The position numbers and the translations under genes were made by a program. This document shows positions 1 through 7,465 of a stretch of 17,773 bases of DNA, in pieces. The DNA is from Candidatus Schekmanbacteria bacterium (GTDB lineage Bacteria > Schekmanbacteria > GWA2-38-11 > J061), in contig RFHX01000058.1 of assembly GCA_003695725.1 (NCBI GenBank), forward strand, positions 1-17,773, written 5' to 3'. Within the stretch, counting starts at the first letter, position 1. Each line of letters begins with the position of its first letter. Below the pieces are notes generated by a model. It searched no databases. It saw only the letters and a program-made list of their open reading frames with translations, and was not told where the DNA came from.

Positions 1-1
1 C

Positions 2-124
2 ATCCTATTTTTTGTTGCAGCATTTCTATGCTTTAAAAGAGAGCTTTCACTAACTATCACATTGGCAGCAAGTTTTGGTATTTGGCTTATTGCAGCATTC
101 GTCCATCAATGGCTACTGAGGTAA
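2..124 (+). CDS. C-terminal fragment of an integral membrane protein (partial, 5' end outside window)
   Basis: An open frame enters from the left edge and ends at TAA 122-124. Its 40 residues are strongly hydrophobic: one stretch (ILFFVAAFLCF), a short charged KRE loop, then a second stretch (ITLAASFGIWLIAAFVHQWL) and a final Arg. This looks like the last two membrane segments of a small inner-membrane protein, perhaps of the GlpM/DUF3147 type that ends in a similar way, but the fragment is too short to assign. The stop lies 3 nt before the next start codon, so the two genes are probably co-transcribed and translationally coupled. Confidence 0.55.
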   Translation: MLFFVAAFLCFKRELSLTITLAASFGIWLIAAFVHQWLLR

Positions 125-127
125 GAA

Positions 128-754
128 ATGCTGAAAGATCATTGGAATGAAGTTTATTCATCGAAACCTGTAGAAAAACTTGGGTGGTATGAACCCATTC
201 CAACTCAATCCCTCAAATTAATAAAAAAATGCGATATAAAAAGAGATGAAGCAATTATCGATGTAGGTTGTGGAGTATCTACATTAATCCATAATCTTCT
301 AAGTGAAGGATACAGAAATATTATTGCAACAGATATAAGCGATATTGCAATATCAAAACTAAAAAAAAGGCTTGGCAATGAATTTTCTTCAAAAGTCAAA
401 TGGATTATCGATGATCTATCAGAACCAAAAAAATTGCTGAATCTTCGAAACATTTCATTGTGGCATGACCGAGCTGTGCTTCATTTTCTGACGGATGAAG
501 AGGCAAGAAAATCGTATTTGGAAATTCTCACCAATGCCGTAAAACTCAGTGGTTATGTAATAATTGCCGCATTCTCACTTAAAGGAGCTAAAAGATGCAG
601 TGGTCTTGATATAAAGAGATATGACGAAAGAATGCTTTCAGAATTTTTAGGTAATAAATTCACCCTTATAGATTCTTTCGATTATACTCATAGAATGCCA
701 TCAGGAGATTTACGGCCTTATATTTATACTTTGTTTCAGAAAGACAAAGAATAG
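128..754 (+). CDS. Class I SAM-dependent methyltransferase
   Basis: A 208-residue Rossmann-fold methyltransferase. Seen: an N-terminal HWNEVY...LGWYE segment (residues 5-22) typical of a widespread bacterial family, SAM-binding motif I DVGCG at 45-49, an acidic residue after beta-2 (TDIS, D69), the motif II region around DD 95-96, and the WHDRAVLHFLTD block at 112-123 where the post-I loop and substrate side lie. The length is normal for a stand-alone domain. The family includes proteins annotated as thiopurine or EEF1A-lysine methyltransferase-like; the substrate cannot be read from sequence. It starts 3 nt after the upstream membrane-protein stop, with GAGG in that stop region acting as ribosome binding site. 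It faces the tRNA-Leu gene, 14 nt away, tail to tail, with no clear terminator between them. Fold assignment is secure; substrate is unknown. Confidence 0.9.
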   Translation: MLKDHWNEVYSSKPVEKLGWYEPIPTQSLKLIKKCDIKRDEAIIDVGCGVSTLIHNLLSEGYRNIIATDISDIAISKLKKRLGNEFSSKVKWIIDDLSEPKKLLNLRNISLWHDRAVLHFLTDEEARKSYLEILTNAVKLSGYVIIAAFSLKGAKRCSGLDIKRYDERMLSEFLGNKFTLIDSFDYTHRMPSGDLRPYIYTLFQKDKE

Positions 755-768
755 ATTCATATAAAAAC

Positions 769-850
769 TGCCGAAGGCGGGATTCGAACCCGCACGCCTC
801 TCGGCGCCACCCCCTCAAGATGGTGTGTCTGCCAGTTCCACCACTTCGGC
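769..850 (-). tRNA. tRNA-Leu, anticodon GAG
   Basis: Read on the minus strand it folds as a class II tRNA of 82 nt. The 7-bp acceptor stem is GCCGAAG/CTTCGGC with discriminator A. A D-arm contains TGG in its loop. The anticodon stem CCATC/GGTGG carries loop TTGAGGG (anticodon GAG). The variable arm is long (CGCCGAGAGGCGT), and the T-arm is GCGGG-TTCGAAT-CCCGC. The long variable arm and the anticodon identify leucine (CUC/CUU codons). The 3' CCA is not encoded, so it must be added by the CCA-adding enzyme. A strong promoter lies just upstream at 867-894. The RNA 3' end is followed by TTTTT, but I see no clear terminator hairpin. Confidence 0.97.
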
Positions 851-866
851 TTAAATAGACAAAGAC

Positions 867-894
867 ATTCTAATTATTTTATTGGCAATGTCAA
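867..894 (-). promoter_or_regulatory. Sigma-70 promoter for tRNA-Leu
   Basis: On the minus strand a perfect -35 box TTGACA (894-889) is followed after 16 nt by TAGAAT (872-867), a five-of-six match to the -10 consensus. This places transcription start near 860, about 10 nt before the mature tRNA 5' end at 850. Seen in sequence; activity is inferred. Confidence 0.7.
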
Positions 895-1066
895 CACAGA
901 AAGAATAGAAAAAAACTTCTATGGCAGTCCCAACGATTTATTAAAATACACAACTTTCGCTTATACTGTCAGTTGACCGCTTACAGGAAGGAGGACAATA
1001 AAAAAGCGTAATAGAATATAAAAATTTTTCTATTTGTCTTTTAAAGCAGTGTTGGAAAATGTTCTC

Positions 1067-1094
1067 TTGACAACTATCCTTCCTTCAATATAAC
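1067..1094 (+). promoter_or_regulatory. Sigma-70 promoter for the rpiB-glyA gene run
   Basis: A perfect -35 box TTGACA (1067-1072) and TATAAC (1089-1094, five of six) are separated by 16 nt. The predicted start is near 1101, giving a short leader of about 33 nt before the rpiB ATG at 1134. The ribosome binding site is GAGGG at 1120-1124. It is the only good plus-strand promoter seen before nrdR. Confidence 0.7.
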
Positions 1095-1133
1095 TCGAAA
1101 GGAGATTTAATCAAAAATTGAGGGCAAAGAATT

Positions 1134-1592
1134 ATGTTACTCATAGGCGCCGACCATGGGGGATTTAAACTAAAAGAAAGGATAAAAAAATATCTTTCCC
1201 AAAAAAACATTCCTTTTGAAGATGTTGGAACAAACAATGAGGAATCTTGTGACTATCCTGACTTTGCAGTTTCAGTAGCAAAAAGGATTTCAGAAGGAAA
1301 AGCAGAAAAAGGAATACTAATCTGCGGCACTGGAATTGGAATGTCAATTACGGCAAACAAATTCCCCGGAGTAAGAGCAACTCTTTGCCACAATTCTTTT
1401 ACCGCAAAGATGAGCAGAGAACACAACAATTCAAACATACTTGTATTGGGCGAAAGAGATATCGATGAAGAAACAGCTCTTGAAATCACCAAGATATGGC
1501 TTGAAACCCCTTTTGCAGGCGATAGGCATCAAAGACGACTTGATAAAATCAAAGCCATAGAAGAAGAGCTCTATAAAAATTATAACAAATAA
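1134..1592 (+). CDS. rpiB: Ribose-5-phosphate isomerase B
   Basis: A 152-residue cytosolic enzyme interconverting ribose 5-phosphate and ribulose 5-phosphate in the non-oxidative pentose phosphate pathway. Seen: N-terminal GADHGGFKLK (5-14), the SCDYPDFA block (38-45), the catalytic signature ICGTGIGMSI (63-72) with the general-base cysteine C64, the anion-hole loop GTGIG, H97 (REHNN) for ring opening, and R131/R134/R135 near the C-terminus for phosphate binding. Length and motifs match the RpiB/LacA family throughout, and the retained cysteine and histidine favour RpiB over LacA. The start ATG has GAGGG nine nt upstream. It is first in a plus-strand run with glyA 18 nt downstream, a pairing also seen in Deltaproteobacteria and many other bacteria. 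It supplies pentose phosphate for nucleotide synthesis. Confidence 0.96.
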   Translation: MLLIGADHGGFKLKERIKKYLSQKNIPFEDVGTNNEESCDYPDFAVSVAKRISEGKAEKGILICGTGIGMSITANKFPGVRATLCHNSFTAKMSREHNNSNILVLGERDIDEETALEITKIWLETPFAGDRHQRRLDKIKAIEEELYKNYNK

Positions 1593-1597
1593 AAATT

Positions 1598-1603
1598 AAG
1601 GAG
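1598..1603 (+). promoter_or_regulatory. Ribosome binding site fixing the TTG start of glyA
   Basis: AAGGAG lies seven nt before the TTG at 1611. No in-frame ATG gives the complete family N-terminus (L-x-x-x-D-P-E-L), so this site decides the start. Confidence 0.75.
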
Positions 1604-1610
1604 TAACAAA

Positions 1611-2870
1611 TTGAAAAGACTAAAAGATATTGATCCTGAACTTGCAGAAGCAATCAAAGGCGAAACAGAACGGCTTGAATACAAACTCGAGCTTATTGCA
1701 TCTGAAAATATGGTTAGTGAAGCAGTCCTTGAAGCACAGGGATGTATAATGACCAACAAATATGCTGAAGGATATCCGGGCAAACGATACTATGGTGGAT
1801 GCCAATATGTTGATATAGCTGAAACCCTTGCAATAGAAAGAGCTAAAAAAATTTTTGGTGCTCAATTTGTCAATGTGCAGCCGCATTCAGGCTCTCAGGC
1901 AAATATGGGCGTTTATTTTTCTGTATGCAAACCGGGAGACCATATTTTAGGAATGGACCTATCACATGGCGGACATCTCACACATGGAAGCCCAGTCAAT
2001 TTTTCGGGCATATTATACAATGTCCATTTCTATGGAGTAACAAAAGAGACTGAAACCATAGACTACGAACAAGTAAGAAGTCTTGCCCAAGAATACAAGC
2101 CAAAGTTAATTGTAGTAGGTGCAAGTGCATATCCAAGAAAAATAGATTTCAAAAAATTCAGGGAAATTGCTGATGAAACAGGCGCTCTCATAATGGCTGA
2201 CATTGCCCATTACGCCGGATTGGTTGCGGCAGACCTCTTCCCAAATCCCTTGCCCTACTGTGATTTTGTAACGACAACCACCCATAAAACATTGCGAGGC
2301 CCCAGAGGCGGAATGATAATGACGAACAATGAAGAATTGGCAAAGAAGGTAAACAAGACAATTTTCCCCGGAATACAGGGCGGGCCTCTTATGCATGTAA
2401 TAGCGGCAAAAGCCGTTGCTTTCAAAGAAGCGCTGAGCGATGAATTCAAGGCATATCAGAAACAGATAATAAATAACGCGCAAGCGCTTGCTAAAGAGTT
2501 ATTAAATTATGGCTTTCATCTTGTATCAGGCGGCACTGATACTCATCTTATGCTTGTTAATCTCAACAATAAAAATCTAACAGGCAAAGAAGCAGAAGAA
2601 GCATTGGAAAAAGCAGGCATTACAGTCAATAAAAATACAGTCCCCTTTGAAACAAGAAGTCCTTTCATAACAAGCGGCATTAGAATAGGCACTCCTGCAG
2701 TCACCTCTCGAGGGCTGAAAGAGAATGAAATGAAAACTCTGGCAAAATGGATAAACGATGTCATAGAAAAGAGAGATGATGAAGAATTTCTTAATAAAGT
2801 AAGAAATGAAGTTAAAGAGCTTTGTAAAAAATTCCCCTATTACAGCCACCGGCTTCAGAATGAAGAATAA
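1611..2870 (+). CDS. glyA: Serine hydroxymethyltransferase
   Basis: 419 residues, the usual bacterial length. A PLP enzyme converting serine plus tetrahydrofolate to glycine plus 5,10-methylene-THF, the main source of one-carbon units. Seen: [10 protein letters not shown] (27-36), the glycine-rich [13 protein letters not shown] (51-63), SGSQAN (93-98) for the PLP phosphate, D197 and H200 (ADIAHYAGL) contacting the cofactor, and the Schiff-base lysine K226 in [14 protein letters not shown]. All catalytic positions are intact. Translation begins at TTG with a good AAGGAG upstream. The 3' end overlaps the next gene by 11 nt, suggesting coupling. With the dCMP deaminase behind it, it supplies both inputs of thymidylate synthase: methylene-THF here and dUMP from the deaminase. 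Confidence 0.97.
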   Translation: MKRLKDIDPELAEAIKGETERLEYKLELIASENMVSEAVLEAQGCIMTNKYAEGYPGKRYYGGCQYVDIAETLAIERAKKIFGAQFVNVQPHSGSQANMGVYFSVCKPGDHILGMDLSHGGHLTHGSPVNFSGILYNVHFYGVTKETETIDYEQVRSLAQEYKPKLIVVGASAYPRKIDFKKFREIADETGALIMADIAHYAGLVAADLFPNPLPYCDFVTTTTHKTLRGPRGGMIMTNNEELAKKVNKTIFPGIQGGPLMHVIAAKAVAFKEALSDEFKAYQKQIINNAQALAKELLNYGFHLVSGGTDTHLMLVNLNNKNLTGKEAEEALEKAGITVNKNTVPFETRSPFITSGIRIGTPAVTSRGLKENEMKTLAKWINDVIEKRDDEEFLNKVRNEVKELCKKFPYYSHRLQNEE

Positions 2871-3333
2871 AAATTCTCAACAACGTCCTTCATGGAATGA
2901 ATATTTTATGCAGATTGCTCATATAGTAAAGAGCAGGTCAACATGCATAAGACGTCAGGTGGGATGTGTAATTGTAAAAGACAAAAAGATTCTTGCCACA
3001 GGATATAATGGAGCACCTTCAGGACTGATGCACTGTCTCGAAAAGGGATGTATGAGGGAAAAGCTCAATATCCCTTCAGGGGAAAGGCATGAGCTTTGTC
3101 GGGCTTTACATGCCGAACAGAATGCAATAATTCAAGCAGCAATTTCGGGAGTCAACATTGCTGATGCAAAAATCTTCTGTTCACACCATCCCTGCTCCCT
3201 TTGTGCCAAAATGCTGATCAATGCTCGAATAAAGGAAATATATTATTATGAAGGATATCCTGATTCCCTTGCAGAAGAAATGCTCGAAGAAGCAGGAATC
3301 AAACGAATAAAAATTGAAGGCAATTTCAATTAG
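2860..3333 (+). CDS. dCMP deaminase / ComEB-type zinc deaminase
   Basis: 157 residues from the preferred ATG at 2860. An in-frame ATG at 2806 would add 18 residues deep inside glyA, with no family similarity. The family start is near [12 protein letters not shown] (9-20). Cytidine/deoxycytidylate deaminase fold: zinc ligand and proton shuttle in HAEQNAI (H84, E86) and the PCSLC motif (C112, C115). The dCMP-type segment GYNGAPSG (48-55) and further cysteines at 59, 64 and 80 are typical of the ComEB/dCMP deaminase branch. It deaminates dCMP to dUMP for thymidylate synthesis. There is no obvious Shine-Dalgarno sequence and the start overlaps the end of glyA by 11 nt, so translation is probably coupled. 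The comEB name comes from Bacillus competence operons; no competence genes are near, so dCMP deaminase is the better reading. Confidence 0.92.
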   Translation: MKNKNSQQRPSWNEYFMQIAHIVKSRSTCIRRQVGCVIVKDKKILATGYNGAPSGLMHCLEKGCMREKLNIPSGERHELCRALHAEQNAIIQAAISGVNIADAKIFCSHHPCSLCAKMLINARIKEIYYYEGYPDSLAEEMLEEAGIKRIKIEGNFN

Positions 3334-3358
3334 TTTCTCAGATAAGGAACTTATCTAA

Positions 3359-3841
3359 ATGAAATGTCCGAATTGCGGATATAATGAAGACAAAGTTGTG
3401 GATTCACGCACAGGCAGGGACGGCACAAGCATCAGAAGGCGCAGAGAGTGTCTCAAATGTGGGAAAAGATTTACGACATATGAGAGGATTGAAAATGTGG
3501 TCTCTATGGTAATCAAAAAGGATGGAAGAAGAGAACCATTCGACAGACAAAAAATCTTTGCCGGCATAGCAAAAGCATGTGAAAAAAGGCCTATAAGTAT
3601 TAATGAGCAGGAGGCGCTTGTTGAAGAAATTGAAATGTTAATCAGAGAAACAGGTGAAAAAGAAATCCCAAGTTCTAAAATAGGTGAATTTGTAATCAAT
3701 AAACTTCACGAGCTTGATGATGTTGCCTATGTGAGGTTTGCATCTGTGTATAAGCAGTTCAAGGACATTAATGAATTTATGAAAGAGCTTTCCGCAATTT
3801 TAAGTGAGAAGAAAAGGAAACCTAAAAAGCGAAAAAAGTAA
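3359..3841 (+). CDS. nrdR: Transcriptional repressor NrdR
   Basis: 160 residues. Zinc-ribbon DNA-binding head with C3, C6, C31 and C34 (CPNC ... CLKC), the conserved DSRTGRDGTSIRRRREC stretch between them and KRFTTYER after it. An ATP-cone domain follows at about 49-139 (VIKKDGRREPFDRQKIFAGI ... VASVYKQF-type end). NrdR senses ATP/dATP and represses ribonucleotide reductase operons through NrdR boxes. No such box is visible in this window, so its targets lie elsewhere. The lysine/arginine-rich tail (KKRKPKKRKK) extends past the ATP cone, a common variable feature. The ribosome binding site AAGGA sits about ten nt before ATG. The gene follows dCMP deaminase by 25 nt. In Deltaproteobacteria riboflavin genes usually follow nrdR; here they do not. 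Confidence 0.96.
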   Translation: MKCPNCGYNEDKVVDSRTGRDGTSIRRRRECLKCGKRFTTYERIENVVSMVIKKDGRREPFDRQKIFAGIAKACEKRPISINEQEALVEEIEMLIRETGEKEIPSSKIGEFVINKLHELDDVAYVRFASVYKQFKDINEFMKELSAILSEKKRKPKKRKK

Positions 3842-3895
3842 TTGTCAATCAGTAATCGCCTTAAAAATATTATTCATTTCTGATGGCTAGTTAAA

Positions 3896-5077
3896 ATGAT
3901 TTCAAAAGATAAGATAGAAAAAATAAGGTTCCTCTTCCCCGTATTCAATAGGTTTGTTTATATGAATACAGGTTGGTGTTCGCCACGCGCTCAAAATGTC
4001 TATGAAGCAATTGATAAAATAAACAGAATCGAGCTTGAAGAAGGTGTTGGAAGCCTCAAAATGAGAGACATTCAGGAAGAAATACGAAATTCATTGAGAA
4101 CGAAAATTGCAAAATTTCTCAAAGCAGAAGATGATGAAATAGCCATAACTCAAAATACCTCATCAGGAATCAACATTATCGTAACCTGCTTTTCATTTAA
4201 AAAGGACGACGAAGTGATTATTTCTTCTGAAGAGCACCCGGCAGGTATTGTCCCATGGCTTCAGCTTAAGAATCTCAAGGGGATCAGTCTTAAAGTTGTC
4301 AAAACTGCCTCTCCTGAAAAATTTTTATCAAGTATAAGAGACGCAATAAATAAAAAAACAAAACTCATTATGTTAAGCCATATTTCCTGTATGACTGGAT
4401 TTCGTTTTCCTATTGAAGAGATATGTAAAATTGCCAATGAGAAGGGAATTCCAACGCTAATAGATGGCGCCCAATCTTCAGGACAAATAAATGTAGATGT
4501 ACACAAATTGGGATGCGATTTTTACGCAATACCAGGCCAAAAATGGATGCTAGGGCCTGAAAGCACAGGTGCCCTATACATAAGAAAGGATTGGCTGCCA
4601 AAGATTCAAAGTATTAACGCAGGATATAGGTCAATAAAAAAATTTGATTTTGTCAAACCATATATGGAATTACATACATCAGCAAAACGCTTTGAAATGT
4701 TTGACACAAATGCTGGACTTATGAAAGGATTGGATGAAGGAATTTCATTATTGATGGAATCTGGAATAGAAGAAATCGAAGAAACGATTAAAAGTAAGAC
4801 AAAGGCATTGATTGAAGAACTTTCCAAGATTAAAAATATAGATATCCTCACACCCTCCAACTACTCTAAATATCCCGATTCAGGACTTCTTTCAATACAA
4901 TTGAATGACATTGATGCCGCCATAGCGGTAAAAAAGCTTTATGAAAAGTTTAATATCATTGCACGGCACTTTCGTACGGGTAATATCCTTAGATTTTCAG
5001 TCAATTTTTTCAACAATGACAATGATTCCACAAAAGTCATAGAGGCAGTTTCACAAATAGCGTCCAGCTCTCTATAA
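3896..5077 (+). CDS. Class V aminotransferase-fold PLP enzyme (isopenicillin-N-epimerase / cysteine-desulfurase-like)
   Basis: 393 residues. Seen: N-terminal YMNTGWCSP (22-30), the PLP phosphate-binding NTSSGIN (87-93), the SEEHPAG loop (111-117), H162 stacking on the cofactor (SHISCMTG), D190 (LIDGAQSSGQ) and the Schiff-base lysine K216 in PGQKWMLGPESTG. The C-terminal segment (IIARHFRTGNILRFSVNFFNNDND) is where SufS-type desulfurases carry their active-site cysteine. No cysteine is there, so a canonical cysteine desulfurase role is unlikely. It aligns better with the epimerase/lyase-like branch, whose C-terminus reads RH-R-x-LR-S-x-FYN. Substrate unknown. No clear Shine-Dalgarno precedes the ATG. 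It follows nrdR by 54 nt on the same strand, and no terminator is seen between them. Confidence 0.88.
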   Translation: MISKDKIEKIRFLFPVFNRFVYMNTGWCSPRAQNVYEAIDKINRIELEEGVGSLKMRDIQEEIRNSLRTKIAKFLKAEDDEIAITQNTSSGINIIVTCFSFKKDDEVIISSEEHPAGIVPWLQLKNLKGISLKVVKTASPEKFLSSIRDAINKKTKLIMLSHISCMTGFRFPIEEICKIANEKGIPTLIDGAQSSGQINVDVHKLGCDFYAIPGQKWMLGPESTGALYIRKDWLPKIQSINAGYRSIKKFDFVKPYMELHTSAKRFEMFDTNAGLMKGLDEGISLLMESGIEEIEETIKSKTKALIEELSKIKNIDILTPSNYSKYPDSGLLSIQLNDIDAAIAVKKLYEKFNIIARHFRTGNILRFSVNFFNNDNDSTKVIEAVSQIASSSL

Positions 5078-5123
5078 TCTTTTTATCTTGATTTGAAACC
5101 ATTTTTCACTTAGTTAAATATAT

Positions 5124-6035
5124 ATGATGGATAATTTTAAGAGGAAAAACAAACTAAACTTTACTATAGTTGCCATTTCGAGCATTCTTGTATTAATAAT
5201 ATCAACTTACTCCCATAGCGCTGACACAATACAATATTTTGACAACGGCAAAATCAATTGGTCACAAGGCAGAATATATGCTTGGGGCACTGCAAAAGTC
5301 GATAATAACATCAAACCATTTAGACTTGCTCAAAGCCTTGCAAAAGAAAAATCAGTAATTCTCGCCAAGAAAAATCTTATAGAAATTATTAAAAAAGTTA
5401 AACTTGATTCAAAAGTTTCTGTTGAAGATTTGAATAAAAGCATTAGATATGTAGGCGCAAAGATTAACAATGTTGTGAAACTGGCAGAAAAACGTACTTA
5501 TCTTGTTTCTGAAGAAACTGCCAAAACTACGCTTGTCATTCAAATATATGGCAAATTATCTTCTTTTCTGTTGCCTCATATAAAAGCTGAGGCAGAAATT
5601 GAAAATCCTGATAAATTACTGATAGAAAAATTGAGAAGAAGAAATCTTTCGAACCAGTTTTTGAGTGCAACTGCAACTCCAATTAAAACAGTCAAAGGAG
5701 AATATTCAGGACTTGTCATTGATGCTCGACATTTACATCTCGTCCCAGTGCTTTTCCCAAAAATTATAAATGAAAGAGGAAAAGAAATTTATGGAATATC
5801 AAAGTTTTCAGCAAATGATGTTAAAAAAGGGAATATCGTAGTTTATACAAATGATTTGAAAAGCGCCTTGGCAAATCCGCGCATAGGCCCTCACCCTCTT
5901 GTTATAAGAGCAATTGAAGGAAGAAAAGGGTCAAATGAAATAGTCATACCCAACAGAGATTCTCGCAAAATTGAATTTGAAAACAAAAAAAACAATTTCC
6001 TTGAAGAAGGTCGGGTAGCCATAATCTTGAATTAA
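5124..6035 (+). CDS. Secreted/periplasmic protein of unknown function with LPP20-like N-terminal region
   Basis: 303 residues. It begins with two adjacent methionines, a basic stretch (KRKNK) and a hydrophobic core (about 13-28) ending near SHSA-DT (33/34), a convincing Sec signal peptide. No cysteine follows it, so it is not a lipoprotein. Residues about 55-140 (AWGTAKVD ... RLAQSLAKEKSVILAKKNLIEII ... VQIYGKL) form the Ala/Lys-rich helix-plus-strand pattern seen in LPP20-type and FlgT N-terminal domains. A second conserved-looking block is YSGLVIDARHLHLVPVLFPKI (194-214), followed by YG and, at 263-303, a likely beta-rich tail. I know related sequences only as hypothetical periplasmic proteins. 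There is no good Shine-Dalgarno before the ATG. It sits 46 nt after the aminotransferase gene and 161 nt before the next. Role undetermined. Confidence 0.82.
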   Translation: MMDNFKRKNKLNFTIVAISSILVLIISTYSHSADTIQYFDNGKINWSQGRIYAWGTAKVDNNIKPFRLAQSLAKEKSVILAKKNLIEIIKKVKLDSKVSVEDLNKSIRYVGAKINNVVKLAEKRTYLVSEETAKTTLVIQIYGKLSSFLLPHIKAEAEIENPDKLLIEKLRRRNLSNQFLSATATPIKTVKGEYSGLVIDARHLHLVPVLFPKIINERGKEIYGISKFSANDVKKGNIVVYTNDLKSALANPRIGPHPLVIRAIEGRKGSNEIVIPNRDSRKIEFENKKNNFLEEGRVAIILN

Positions 6036-6196
6036 GAAATTGAAACTTTTATTATTCATCAAAAATCTTTAAGTCAATCTTCATAAAATTTTCTTCATAA
6101 TCCTAGTTTGTCGTAGTAATATATTTTTGTAGATATTCTTTAATTGATTGTCTTGAGCTATTTTTCGTTGGCTGTTACTTAAAGGTTGAATCTTCT

Positions 6197-7450
6197 ATGT
6201 CTAAAATAAAAGAAAGTTTTGTCTTTGACATAGCTAATCTGATTAGAGAAGAAAAAAGATATTTGCTTTTGGCTTCACCAATATTTGCGGAAAGAATCAA
6301 AAATAACAACTTTAAATCCTTAACCATTGATTACCTGCAGTGGGAAAATAGCGTAGAGACAATCTTCAAGTATGGTCTTAGTGGAATAATATTCACCAAT
6401 TTAAAGAAAGCAGGTTTATTAGATCTTTTACCAGAGAAAGAGAAGCTCAAACTTCAGCATCTTTACCACTCGAATGCAGCAAGGAACGCACTGATTTCAC
6501 AAATACTGGATACACTTTCACAACTTTTCAAAGAAAACGGAAAAACCTTTCTGCTTCTTCAAGGCACTGCATTAATAAGCGACATATATCCACAACCAGC
6601 GATGAGATATTTAAGCGATATTGACATTATGATTAAACCAGATGACATTAAAGATGTTGATAATATCCTCCGTGAAAACGGTTTTACTGCAACAAACTTT
6701 CCAGGTGATTTAAAATGGTGTTTTGAAAATTTAAATCATATGCCACATTATTATTATCCCGGATTCAATTCACCCATAGAAATACATTTTAAAACAGCAG
6801 ACACATTTTTCGATGATGCACCAAACTCCAATTGGATATGGGAAGACTGTAAAGAATCAAAAGATGGAAAAAACTATAAGATTCCTTCTGCGGAAAATCT
6901 TCTTTTATCCATATCCGCACATATTGCGAAAAAATCGCACATAGCCGACTTAAGATTTATTCCAAGACATTGTTGTGATATAAATGCTGTTATTGATAAA
7001 TATGCTGACTCTTTGAATAGTAAAATACTCTTTGAAAGGGCTTCAAAAAATAACCTTCTTGATTCCCTTGCCTATTCTCTTGCTATGACAAAGATTTTCT
7101 TCCCAACAGAAAAAGTCATAAAATTAGCTGACGAATCTGAAAAATTATCTTCAGATACTTGTATCAATCTTGCTGAAACGGTTGTCAAATTTTTACTTTG
7201 TGAAAAATCAGATGAAATCCTTTTAGACGGTTGGATGACATTTTTTAAAAAACCCGGAATATGGAAAAAATTACTCTTTTTAGCAACCCACATATTCCCA
7301 TCACCCAAGAGGATGAAAGACATATACGGCAGCGATGCAAAAGGCATAAAATTGATTAGTTATTACTTTTCCCGCCCTTTGCACCTTATAAACCGCTTTT
7401 CATTTTCAAGGATAAAGTTTAGCTCAAGACTGGCGAAAACAAAAAAATGA
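6197..7450 (+). CDS. Nucleotidyltransferase-fold protein (PF14907-type, uncharacterised)
   Basis: 417 residues. The diagnostic segment is LLQGTALISDIYPQPAMRYLSDIDIMI (120-146): a Gly-Thr helix cap (G123) and the metal-binding S-D-x-D pair (D141, D143) of the polymerase-beta nucleotidyltransferase superfamily. A later acidic position in PIEIHFKTAD probably completes the triad. The rest is mostly alpha-helical, with an Arg/Lys-rich C-terminus. This matches the 'uncharacterised nucleotidyltransferase' family (NTP_transf_5), often found among polysaccharide or peptide-modification genes; substrates are not established. The ATG has AAAGG about 12 nt upstream. It ends 15 nt from the stop of a convergent glycosyltransferase gene, at the boundary with the envelope gene cluster, but has no visible shared transcription with it. 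Confidence 0.8.
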   Translation: MSKIKESFVFDIANLIREEKRYLLLASPIFAERIKNNNFKSLTIDYLQWENSVETIFKYGLSGIIFTNLKKAGLLDLLPEKEKLKLQHLYHSNAARNALISQILDTLSQLFKENGKTFLLLQGTALISDIYPQPAMRYLSDIDIMIKPDDIKDVDNILRENGFTATNFPGDLKWCFENLNHMPHYYYPGFNSPIEIHFKTADTFFDDAPNSNWIWEDCKESKDGKNYKIPSAENLLLSISAHIAKKSHIADLRFIPRHCCDINAVIDKYADSLNSKILFERASKNNLLDSLAYSLAMTKIFFPTEKVIKLADESEKLSSDTCINLAETVVKFLLCEKSDEILLDGWMTFFKKPGIWKKLLFLATHIFPSPKRMKDIYGSDAKGIKLISYYFSRPLHLINRFSFSRIKFSSRLAKTKK

Positions 7451-7465
7451 AGATTGACGAATAAC

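Larger units (their letters stand above)
851..1133. other. Divergent intergenic region (tRNA-Leu / rpiB)
   Basis: 283 bp without a convincing gene. It carries the tRNA-Leu promoter near its left end and the rpiB promoter near its right end. Between them are an isolated Shine-Dalgarno-like AAGGAGG at 988-994 with no usable start codon behind it, and a weak AT-rich ATAGAA/TTCTAT hairpin around 1012-1034. No known riboswitch fold is apparent. Confidence 0.6.

Noticed and set aside
973-1002. TTGACC followed by an AT-rich stretch as a second rpiB promoter
   Set aside because: No -10 hexamer better than three of six at any allowed spacing; the site at 1067-1094 is far better.
1012-1034. ATAGAA...TTCTAT hairpin as terminator or riboswitch element
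   Set aside because: Only six AT-rich pairs with a large loop and no conserved riboswitch core; not stable enough.
2106-2483. 125-codon minus-strand frame within glyA
   Set aside because: Antisense to the catalytic core of an intact, strongly conserved enzyme; no recognisable domain.
6108-6135. TTGTCG-N16-TAGATA as promoter for the nucleotidyltransferase gene
   Set aside because: The -10 matches only three of six bases; too weak to list in such AT-rich DNA.
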